A DNA stretch of 56,799 nucleotides from Anaerolineae bacterium (GTDB lineage Bacteria > Chloroflexota > Anaerolineae > Promineifilales > Promineifilaceae). Numbering within the stretch: position 1 is the first letter of the stretch; each line of letters opens with the position of its first letter. Below, in pieces: positions 17,550 through 25,257 of this stretch. The DNA lies in assembly GCA_020848035.1 (NCBI GenBank), contig JADLAX010000096.1, positions 1 to 56,799 on the forward strand. The letters are read 5' to 3'. A program made the position numbers and the translations under genes. The notes under the pieces are model-generated. The model saw only the letters and a program-made list of their open reading frames with translations, made no database searches and was not told the DNA's origin.

Positions 17550-17719
17550 GTAATTGGCAGAAAGTCTTTCCAAATAAAGTAGCGCATAATCTGCCAATTA
17601 CTTGAGTAAACCGCACAAAAATTGCGCTATTTTCTTCCCAAAACTTTGTGCGGTTTACTACAAATCATCTTGAATCGTATTGAAATGGCAACCAAAAGTC
17701 TCTGAGACCTTTGGCTGCC
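17550..17719 (-). promoter_or_regulatory. Cluster of three hairpins between TadG-like and Flp-CBM6 genes
   Basis: In transcription order, a terminator-like stem spans GGCA/TGCC at 17687-17719 (GGCAGCCAAAGGTCTC against its complement, with mismatches). Then comes a perfect 15-bp stem AGTAAACCGCACAAA (17605-17619) / TTTGTGCGGTTTACT (17645-17659), and then GTAATTGGCAG (17550-17560) / CTGCCAATTAC (17591-17601). Together they probably attenuate or process the mRNA, so that the last gene is expressed at a different level from its neighbours. Confidence 0.6.
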
Positions 17720-17730
17720 AGTTTGTCTGT

Positions 17731-19635
17731 TTATTTCACGAGATAGGGTAACCCTTCGATGGTGATTTGCCAGCCATAGGTGTCGGAAAAACCACCGTCG
17801 TAGCGAACTACCAGCCGACCGCCAAAGAAGGGGGTACAGTCGGCCATAGTGGGGCTGTTGTAGTTACACTCACTTAAGTCACCAGGTACCGTAATGGCGT
17901 ATGGTGGGTTCACCCATTGCGTCGGGCAACTACCTGGCCTACAGCGAGTGGTAACCCCATCTGGGTCTGGCTGCCCGGACACGCCAAAGGCCATAGCCCA
18001 GTCCGTTTGGGCGGGGTTATAACCCAACGACGTGTTGGCAGGGGTAAAGGCGATGGAATCGAAGTAAAAAATGACAGGTGGCTGCGCCCCAGAGTCCGAG
18101 TCGAACATACTGATGTTGATGGTTTGCCCGATCATTTCGGGACTGACGTAAAGCAGGGGGATATCCACCGGGTTGTCAAAGTTGGAGTTCATGGGCAGGT
18201 TGCCCAGGCCGTAAATGGTTACTCCGTCTGAACTGTGTGAGCCAGGGTTATTTAAGACATGAAGATTGCGGGCATTTACTTCACTGGGCACGGAGTTAAC
18301 ATAACTCGCTGGACCGGCCCAAATTTCGAAGCCGTTTTCTGAAGCGCCGCTCATCGCCTGGACATCCAGATAGATGTACCTGGCACCGGTACTCAGGTCG
18401 GTCACGATATTGGGCACATCTGTACGGAGATCAATTTCAAAACTATCAATGGTTCGGGCGGTTGCGGGAACGGCAACACCCGGGTCGTCAACCGTGGAAA
18501 ATGGCTCATCGGCACCAGGGGATACCCAGCGCATGTCGGTCAGGTGACCGCCGTTGTCACGTACGCCGTCTCCTGTCTGACCAAAGTAGTCTACAAGGGG
18601 GACTTTGACTACTGTGCCGTCGGCGTTTTGGGCAAAATAGGAGAGGCTGTAGCGAGTCTGTGTGTTGGCTGCGGTTGAATAGCTACCAGGCGTGCCACAG
18701 GATGAACCATTGGCCGCATTTCTGATACGATTTTCATCGATCCGGACGAACCAGTATGGATTTACCTGATCCAAATCCAGATTTGGTGCGCCAGTAACCA
18801 GGTTAAGTTCGTCTGTGCGCAGTAAACATGGTTCGGTGCGGCTTGAATTACCACCGTTGGTGCCACACGTTTTTGAGGCTACGGCGCCTAAACCGTTGTT
18901 AATGGCAATGCTGGAGCGGTTGACGTTAAAGGTATTGGCTGCAACATTCATGGAGTCCGGATCAAACAACTCCACCCGAACGATATCGTGGGCATAATCG
19001 GGAGGGATATAAATGCGGTATGTATAGGTATGTGGCGGATCGGCCGGATTGATTACCACTGGAGAATAAGGATCACCCATGTGGGTACAGGCGTTGGGGC
19101 CAAAGATACCCTGGTTAGAGGTGCTGAGCACACCGTCTTCGACGCGGCGGCTGACGTAAATTTCGGCGAGGGAGAAAACGGCCGCTGTCGCCGAACGGGT
19201 CAGGTTAATCGGTTCATCAAAGCCAATTACCTTCAGAAAGTAGGTTTCGACCGGCCAGGTGGCGGTAACGGCATATTCGGTCGCGCCCAGCGGTGTTTTG
19301 ATGACGTTTGTATTGCCTGAATCATTGATGGACAGGGTTACCGAAACAGGCATGTTGTTGGCGTTGAGAAACTGACCAGACTTGGTTCGGGCATCCGCCT
19401 CGGAGGCGGTATTGGCAATCGACCAGTCGGTAAGCTCAACAACACCGGCCAGCGCCGCCGAGTCGATGGCGGATTGCAACTGCGAGCCTCGGGCGAAGAT
19501 AAAGCCCACGTCTACCGCAATGCCCACAAAGGCGACGATGGCCACCATCATCAGGGCAATCAGAACGATGCTTTGCCCTTTTTCCAGGGCATTACCCTGA
19601 TATTTTTGTTGAATGAGCTGTTTGATACGTTTCAT
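17731..19635 (-). CDS. TadG-like (Tad/Flp pilus) protein with large ectodomain
   Basis: This 634-aa protein starts with a short basic leader and EKGQSIVLIALMMVAIVAFVGIAVDVGFIFARGSQLQSAIDSAALAGV. That is the PF13400 Tad anchor, whose single helix and following amphipathic segment resemble a type IV prepilin. The remaining 550 residues form an extracellular region with many Asp, Asn and Cys residues and no family I can name; an internal AGP...DLRTDVPNIVTDLSTGARYIYLDVQAM stretch looks beta-rich. TadG proteins help assemble or anchor Flp pili. Genes on either side carry other Tad-type anchors. Confidence 0.8.
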   Translation of the reverse strand: MKRIKQLIQQKYQGNALEKGQSIVLIALMMVAIVAFVGIAVDVGFIFARGSQLQSAIDSAALAGVVELTDWSIANTASEADARTKSGQFLNANNMPVSVTLSINDSGNTNVIKTPLGATEYAVTATWPVETYFLKVIGFDEPINLTRSATAAVFSLAEIYVSRRVEDGVLSTSNQGIFGPNACTHMGDPYSPVVINPADPPHTYTYRIYIPPDYAHDIVRVELFDPDSMNVAANTFNVNRSSIAINNGLGAVASKTCGTNGGNSSRTEPCLLRTDELNLVTGAPNLDLDQVNPYWFVRIDENRIRNAANGSSCGTPGSYSTAANTQTRYSLSYFAQNADGTVVKVPLVDYFGQTGDGVRDNGGHLTDMRWVSPGADEPFSTVDDPGVAVPATARTIDSFEIDLRTDVPNIVTDLSTGARYIYLDVQAMSGASENGFEIWAGPASYVNSVPSEVNARNLHVLNNPGSHSSDGVTIYGLGNLPMNSNFDNPVDIPLLYVSPEMIGQTINISMFDSDSGAQPPVIFYFDSIAFTPANTSLGYNPAQTDWAMAFGVSGQPDPDGVTTRCRPGSCPTQWVNPPYAITVPGDLSECNYNSPTMADCTPFFGGRLVVRYDGGFSDTYGWQITIEGLPYLVK

Positions 19636-19699
19636 TTGGTTAACCTTGTTCTTTCAATACTTTTTCTGTCCAGGCATGAAAAGGGTGCCACAAAACTGG

Positions 19700-20920
19700 C
19701 TAATTTACCTGTCCACATGAGTCATCCCAGCGGATAAACTCGGCGACAATCCAGTTGGCGGTTGCGTTGTAACCAATAAAGCGAATGACGGCAAAGGCGT
19801 TGTCTGGACTGATGCGAATCTGACTGCCGCTGTTTTCGCCCCAGACAATCACACGGAGGGTTCGGTCCATATTAATATGTTCTTGCATAACGGCCGTTAC
19901 GTTCGTGAGGGTTCCGCTTGAAATGCGGACATAGTCATCTTCTTGAATTTGCTGGTCAGTTGGGTCGCCGGGTTCAATGTAGCCACGAACGGCCGTCGCA
20001 TGACCTGACCCCGCAACGGCCGCACCACAACCAGCACAGGCCGCGTAGTTGGTGCTGGTGCCAGGCCAATCCAGGGCGGTACTTAAGGTGCCCCCCGTAT
20101 TGGACAACCCTTCGTTCCAAAGGAGCCAGTCAAAATCGGCGGCATCAAAATAGAAAACCATGCCTTCGGTGGCATCCAGTAACGAAACATTGGCCCGGTG
20201 ATTAACAAACGAAGCCAGCGGGGGCGGCGTTGTTGGATATTGGAAGGTGGTGGGGTATGGGTCGGAACCGGCACCCACTGAACGAACGCCATCGGTGATG
20301 GCCAGCGGAAAGGCTGCGCACCCGTTGGTGGCCTGCTGGCTGCTGGTGGTCATGCGCATGACGCTGAGGGCGTCTAGCGAGGAAAACCCTGCCAGCTGAG
20401 ACATGGCGTCGAGACCTAGAATCGATTCCACATCGTGAATGGCATAGGTGCCTACAATTTGCAGCTCGGAAGCAATGCCCGCCGAAATGTTGGTAAACTC
20501 ATCCCGCTGCAGCTCATCTTCAATTTGCTCTTTTATCTCGTCTTCATCAACCGAATCAAACCGTACCGTCTGGCTCACGCCGTAGATGTGGGTGAACTCC
20601 CAATCTTCATCGTTGATCGAAGTTCCCGCCGAGTTTACCGTGGCCCGGATGCTCCAGATATCCCACACTTCGGGATCGAGTTCCAGCGTTTGGGTGACGC
20701 TGTTGAGCACAACCGTCACGATACCGGCGTCCTCACCGCCATCGGAGGCAAAGCGGGTGCCGGCACGAGCCGCGCTGCTGATTCGGTTTTGGGTAACCAG
20801 CAGCTGGGAAACCTCGACCAGCCCAGCCAGCAAGATAACAAAGATGGGGAAGAAGAGAGCCACTTCGACCAGACTTTGGCCGTGCTGTAGTTGATTGGCG
20901 ATTGTTTTTTGGCGTTTCAT
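19700..20920 (-). CDS. TadE-like protein
   Basis: The 406-aa product has the PF07811 TadE signature: HGQSLVEVALFFPIFVILLAGLVEVSQLLVTQNRISSAARAGTRFASDG, a prepilin-like helix followed by the AARAGTRFA motif. The ectodomain of about 350 residues shows no clear family but includes the segment TNYAACAGCGAAVAGSGHA with paired cysteines. It precedes the TadG-like gene by 64 bp and they are likely co-transcribed. Confidence 0.8.
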   Translation of the reverse strand: MKRQKTIANQLQHGQSLVEVALFFPIFVILLAGLVEVSQLLVTQNRISSAARAGTRFASDGGEDAGIVTVVLNSVTQTLELDPEVWDIWSIRATVNSAGTSINDEDWEFTHIYGVSQTVRFDSVDEDEIKEQIEDELQRDEFTNISAGIASELQIVGTYAIHDVESILGLDAMSQLAGFSSLDALSVMRMTTSSQQATNGCAAFPLAITDGVRSVGAGSDPYPTTFQYPTTPPPLASFVNHRANVSLLDATEGMVFYFDAADFDWLLWNEGLSNTGGTLSTALDWPGTSTNYAACAGCGAAVAGSGHATAVRGYIEPGDPTDQQIQEDDYVRISSGTLTNVTAVMQEHINMDRTLRVIVWGENSGSQIRISPDNAFAVIRFIGYNATANWIVAEFIRWDDSCGQVN

Positions 20921-20970
20921 AGGTTTGCCTTTGTCACTGCTTTCACTATTTCAAAATAATTTTCTTTCGG

Positions 20971-21654
20971 TCAGGTTTGCGGATTTGTCTCCAGCACTTC
21001 GCCAGAGGTGGCATCCAGGCGCATGGTGAAGGCTTGCCCGGTTTGCAGCGAGAAGAGCGAAACCTGCCATTCCAGACGGCCGTTTGCCTCCCCGTCACTT
21101 GCCAGTAAAGCCATCGTCATGGTAGAGACACCCTGTTCGGCCAGAAAGGTGCTGCCACCCCCGGCCAGAAAAATTTCGATGGCGTCTTTGCTGTCTAAAT
21201 TCCAGCCGCTGGCCGACAGCAGCGGGTCGGTTTGTTCATGCTCGCCTTCGGAAACCAGTGTGGCAGCGTCTTCGACCACAGAAAAGACACCAATGCTCTG
21301 GGCAGAGGCTGAGTAGAACGTAAAGCCCCAGCTTTCTTCGCCGCGCCGCAGCTGTTCGGCGGTTGATCCCTGGGGCCAGGTGGCCTGGGCCAGCAGCAGC
21401 TGGGCGTCGGCCTGCCAGGCCAGGGCCGCTTCCTGGGCTGCGGCATAAGCCACGATGGCGGAACGGCCGTCGTACGCTGGCGTGGGGGCGATGTCGTCGG
21501 CGCGCTGGGCGATGATGGTGGCGGAGTTAGCGGCGGTGGCGGGGTTGGGAACGGCCGTGCGATCATTGCGGAACCACAGCGTCAGCGACAAAACGCCTAC
21601 CGCCAGTAACAAAACCACTAAAACAATACCCAAAATCCACTCTAAACGATTCAT
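20971..21654 (-). CDS. Membrane-anchored protein of unknown function with PepSY-like C-terminus
   Basis: The 227-aa protein has one N-terminal membrane helix (WILGIVLVVLLLAVGVLSLTLWF), a Pro/Ala linker and an extracytoplasmic domain. The end of the domain (QVSLFSLQTGQAFTMRLDATSGEVLETNPQT) looks like the last strands of a PepSY domain, where a Lys/Arg-hydrophobic-DA-x-xG-x-x-x pattern is usual. It sits inside the Tad-like cluster 50 bp from the TadE gene. The function is unknown; an assembly or protease-inhibitory role would be speculation. Confidence 0.65.
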   Translation of the reverse strand: MNRLEWILGIVLVVLLLAVGVLSLTLWFRNDRTAVPNPATAANSATIIAQRADDIAPTPAYDGRSAIVAYAAAQEAALAWQADAQLLLAQATWPQGSTAEQLRRGEESWGFTFYSASAQSIGVFSVVEDAATLVSEGEHEQTDPLLSASGWNLDSKDAIEIFLAGGGSTFLAEQGVSTMTMALLASDGEANGRLEWQVSLFSLQTGQAFTMRLDATSGEVLETNPQT

Positions 21655-21659
21655 AATGC

Positions 21660-23000
21660 TTACTTTCGGATCAGCGGCAAGTAAATAGCCGGTTTATTTC
21701 TTATAAAATATATTTCCCGTATCGTGCCGTCTGTGTTTGTTTGTTCGTACGCTAGATAAACCCACCAGTTGTTAACCGTAACCATGCTTGGATATATTGA
21801 CCGAATTCCAGAGACCGTAACTTGGTCTCTGGCACTGGCTGCCCAACCATTACAGCTGTTAACACCCCAAATGCGCTCATTTTCTGTTGTGGAGCCACTG
21901 ATACCGTGGAAGTAAACGAAAGTACATTTTCCAATTTGGCCCAGATCAGAAACTAGCCATAATGGCTCACTAGCCTTTGCACCTAGTAGTTGGCCCGAGA
22001 TAGGGTTGCCTGAACTTATCCAGTTTGTTGCAACATTGCAGTTTGAACTGCAACGAAGATGATGAATAAATTGATTACCCTGCGAAACAAAATTTGTGTA
22101 TGTAACGTGAAGGGTGTTACCGTCGGCCAGAATTTTTGGCTCTCGTGCGGTTGTGCCGTTTGTAATGCTGCGATTAGAAATATTAATCGCGGATGACCAC
22201 ACTACATTATTGCCGTTCGGTGTACCTTGTGCATACCAAATAGTTGCTGGGTTTGTGCCTTCTTCCCAAACTACATGATACTTTCCCGATGAATCAATAG
22301 TTATGTCTGGCAAGACAGAGGAAGGACTAGTATTTGCAATCCGTGCTTTACCTTGCCAGCTACTGCCTGTGCTACTTGTAGAATAAGCGTGATAAATATT
22401 AGCATTGCTGTCTGAGAGAAAATTGTATTCTACCCAAACAACATCTAATCGATTATTGCTTTTTGCTACAATTCTGCCCTGGCCAGCAACTGTGCCATCC
22501 ACTGCAGCAAGTGTTGAAATAGTGACCAAGTTTGAGGAATTATTACCCCAATTATCTTCATATTTGTAAACCAGCCTGTTTACATTTCCAACTTCTTCAA
22601 GCCAAATGGCATGTCCTTTGCTGTTAGGACTTATTGCCACATCAACTAAGAGAGAATTGGATGCGACCCCTGGACTGGAATGGAGCTGGCTTTTCGTTGG
22701 CCAGGATGCCCCATAATCGGTTGACCGACTGAAAAAAATGTCACTATTATTATCGTCGTTGTTCAAAATACCTGGGTAAGCGACAATCAATTTCGACCCA
22801 GACGAAGAGGACGCTATTGAGGGTTGAATAGCCGCAGTAAGGGGGTTAGTCGGAGAAATCTTTAAAGTAGTAGCCCAGTTAGGATCACTCAAAGGCTCTG
22901 CGGGTTCTTCAACTTCTGCAACCGCCCGATGTTCATTGCTTTGCTGTAATAGCAAAACAAGAAACACCATGGACAAAAGAATTACGAAGCTTTTTTTCAT
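21660..23000 (-). CDS. Secreted BNR/sialidase-like beta-propeller protein
   Basis: The 446-aa product starts at ATG 22998-23000 (GGAGG nine bases upstream); the frame to 23027 is only open. It has a signal peptide (SFVILLSMVFLVLLLQQ) and repeated propeller blades with Asp-box-like stretches: DIFFSRSTDYGASWPTK, YHVVWEEGTNPATIWYAQG, WWVYLAYEQTNTDGTIREIYF. The start overlaps the previous stop as TAATG, a sign of coupling to the large TadE-like gene. The coding DNA is visibly more AT-rich than its neighbours and has no ACGGCCGT, which suggests a different history. It ends with IYLPLIRK. I see no catalytic sialidase residues with confidence, so a binding role is also possible. Confidence 0.7.
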   Translation of the reverse strand: MKKSFVILLSMVFLVLLLQQSNEHRAVAEVEEPAEPLSDPNWATTLKISPTNPLTAAIQPSIASSSSGSKLIVAYPGILNNDDNNSDIFFSRSTDYGASWPTKSQLHSSPGVASNSLLVDVAISPNSKGHAIWLEEVGNVNRLVYKYEDNWGNNSSNLVTISTLAAVDGTVAGQGRIVAKSNNRLDVVWVEYNFLSDSNANIYHAYSTSSTGSSWQGKARIANTSPSSVLPDITIDSSGKYHVVWEEGTNPATIWYAQGTPNGNNVVWSSAINISNRSITNGTTAREPKILADGNTLHVTYTNFVSQGNQFIHHLRCSSNCNVATNWISSGNPISGQLLGAKASEPLWLVSDLGQIGKCTFVYFHGISGSTTENERIWGVNSCNGWAASARDQVTVSGIRSIYPSMVTVNNWWVYLAYEQTNTDGTIREIYFIRNKPAIYLPLIRK

Positions 23001-25078
23001 TAAGGACAACCTCCAGCTTGAGCCCAAATATCAGCATATGGATCTGGGGGTGTTCGACTGGTACGTAAACCAAAGTAGGTACTGCCATCAATATTGATGC
23101 AAGACTGTACTGTATAAGTTCCGGCAGGAACATTGTCAAATATATAGTACCCATTCTGGTCGGTTTGAGCGGCGGCAACAATCGTTGAATTGCTTTCGTT
23201 AATCAGGAAAACTTGAGCTCGAAATTGTAATAACCAGCTTCCAATAAGTGCTCGGACGACGCCACTAATTTGATCATCGCCAGTTAGGCTAGGTGTCGGT
23301 GTCGGTGTGGCCGCTGGTGTGACATTGAGAACCGTCAAAGGATTGGTGACGTTGTTGATTTCACTTACTTCAGCAATTTGCAAAACGGAATCTACCATAC
23401 CATAAACCTGATGTGTGGTGGGGCTGTTGGTAAATCCTAAAGGCGAGGTTACGGTGATGACCCGGCTGGCACCACCTGGTAAACCACTCACTGCGGCGTA
23501 CCCATCACTATCCGTGAGCGGAATGCGATCAGTCATGATTGTGGTTGGGTCCAGGTAAATGTCGACGAAGAATTGGTTTTCTACGGCTACTTCACCCGTA
23601 TTGGTAATGTTTACCGTAAACTGCACCGGTCGGTATGCCACAATCGGCGGTGTACTGACAAGTTTGGGTGGGCCAAACGCAAGCAAGTCTGCGGGTATGG
23701 GAGTTACTGTTTGGGCGGGTGACGTTGGTGTGGGCTGACCCGCGCAGGGAATAGTGAACGTATCAGAAGCGGTTGCCCCAGCAGTACCAGAAAGGGCGCT
23801 CACCGTGTAGGTGCCGATGCCCAGCCCATTAAACGTCCAGGTGTAGGTGAAACTACCGGGATGTGTGTTGGCTTGCAGCACAATTTGGGGCACACCTTGC
23901 CAGGACAGGGTGACCGATTGGTTGGTTGGCCAGTTGTAGCCTTGCAGATTGAACTGGATATTGGGTCCTGGTCCACAATCCGGGAAGATGACAATGTACG
24001 GACTGCCTGGTGTGGGGGAAGAGGTAGGTAACGGTGTGTTTGTGGGCGTATTGGTCGGTACCGGCGTGAAGGTTGGTGAAGGGGTGGCGGTGGGTGGAGC
24101 GCCAACCACGATGGTGGTGTCATTGTTCGTCGCATCGTTGGTTTGTTGTGCCAGCAGGACATGGCCAATATTGGCCGTAACCAGCGCCGGATTGAGGATA
24201 ATCGTCCCAAAACCAGGACAGGCGTGGCCATTAAATGGGCCGCCTAAAACACCACTGCCTAAAGTTGCGCCAGTGGACAGGTTGATAATTGTTACGCTGA
24301 TGCCGACATCGCCAGTCACCAACACGAAGTTGGTTCCGGCAATCGCGCCGCCTTCAAATTCAATGTCGCAGCGTGGGGTGGGCGTGAACGTTGGCGTTTG
24401 CGTCGGTGTGGAGGTGGGACCTGGCGTTGGTGTGTTAGACGGCGTGGGTGATGGCGTGGGTGACGGCGTAACGCCCGGCGTGGGCAGGGGGGGCAAATTG
24501 GGTGGCAAAGCTGCGCCTTCGTTGCCGCTGCCACCTAACTGGCCAAACGTTTCGTTGTTTAAGGTTTCCTGACCAAAAACAGGGATGGAAGGCAATATTG
24601 CCGAAAAAACCGGGGTAATGATAGGCACACGATAGGTGACCCGGACTACAACCGGGTTGCTAGGAACCCCAGCGAAGTCATATTGCAGCTGCCCTTGTTG
24701 ATTTACCCCCCATACTTCAATGTTGTAATACTGATCATCTTCAAAAAAGACTGATTCCTCGTTTAACGGTAAACCTGATAGATGGGTATGGGCTCTGTCA
24801 ATGACCGAGGCAAGGCGCAAATCATTACAGACATCCCGTCCGCCATCGACAAACTTGGGCAGACCAAAATCAACGGCACAGTCGGGCGCTTCAGATTGGC
24901 CCGTAATGGCGTAACGAGCGCCTTCGCGGGCGGCATTTTGCACCGTATTCCAGGCCCACAAAATCCGGGCGCTTTCGATGATCAGAAAGATCATGGCCAA
25001 AAGGACCGAGATGATGAGGGCAAATTCAACCAATGCCTGTCCGGGGGAGTTATTCAAACGTCGTCTGATTTTGATCAT
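23000..25078 (-). CDS. TadE-like anchor with CARDB and Cna-B-like surface domains
   Basis: I start this 692-aa protein at ATG 25076-25078 (MIKIRRRLNN). The N-terminal part is a TadE helix, SPGQALVEFALIISVLLAMIFLIIESARILWAWNTVQNAAREGARYAITG. After about 190 residues come TPSPTPSPTPSNTPTPG linkers that separate an uncharacterised domain, an Ig-like region, and a CARDB domain (KLVSTPPIVAYRPVQFTVNITNTGEVAVENQFFVDIYLD). The protein ends with a Cna-B/carboxypeptidase regulatory-like domain (GVVRALIGSW...DQNGYYIFDNVPAGTYTVQSC). It leads the Tad-like operon. Such architecture presents adhesive domains on a pseudopilin stalk; this is inference from the domains. Confidence 0.8.
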   Translation of the reverse strand: MIKIRRRLNNSPGQALVEFALIISVLLAMIFLIIESARILWAWNTVQNAAREGARYAITGQSEAPDCAVDFGLPKFVDGGRDVCNDLRLASVIDRAHTHLSGLPLNEESVFFEDDQYYNIEVWGVNQQGQLQYDFAGVPSNPVVVRVTYRVPIITPVFSAILPSIPVFGQETLNNETFGQLGGSGNEGAALPPNLPPLPTPGVTPSPTPSPTPSNTPTPGPTSTPTQTPTFTPTPRCDIEFEGGAIAGTNFVLVTGDVGISVTIINLSTGATLGSGVLGGPFNGHACPGFGTIILNPALVTANIGHVLLAQQTNDATNNDTTIVVGAPPTATPSPTFTPVPTNTPTNTPLPTSSPTPGSPYIVIFPDCGPGPNIQFNLQGYNWPTNQSVTLSWQGVPQIVLQANTHPGSFTYTWTFNGLGIGTYTVSALSGTAGATASDTFTIPCAGQPTPTSPAQTVTPIPADLLAFGPPKLVSTPPIVAYRPVQFTVNITNTGEVAVENQFFVDIYLDPTTIMTDRIPLTDSDGYAAVSGLPGGASRVITVTSPLGFTNSPTTHQVYGMVDSVLQIAEVSEINNVTNPLTVLNVTPAATPTPTPSLTGDDQISGVVRALIGSWLLQFRAQVFLINESNSTIVAAAQTDQNGYYIFDNVPAGTYTVQSCINIDGSTYFGLRTSRTPPDPYADIWAQAGGCP

Positions 25079-25210
25079 GATAAATTTACTCTGCGTATGC
25101 TGTTCAGGGCACTGATTCCATCTGCTACTTCTTTCCGGTATACTGAGTGCCAATGGAATTTGGGCAATTTATTGAGTCACCAGCTAAAGATTAGCAGAGA
25201 GATGTCATTT

Positions 25211-25232
25211 AAGCGTTGATCAAGCGTTGATC
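25211..25232. promoter_or_regulatory. Tandem 11-bp direct repeat (AAGCGTTGATC x2), candidate operator
   Basis: AAGCGTTGATC occurs twice back to back (25211-25221 and 25222-25232), one helical turn apart, 26 bp before the BTAD-AAA regulator ATG and between divergent genes. SARP/BTAD-type activators bind direct repeats spaced by one turn, so this may be an autoregulatory site. Confidence 0.5.
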
Positions 25233-25257
25233 TGAACGGGCATTTTTTACGGAGAGC

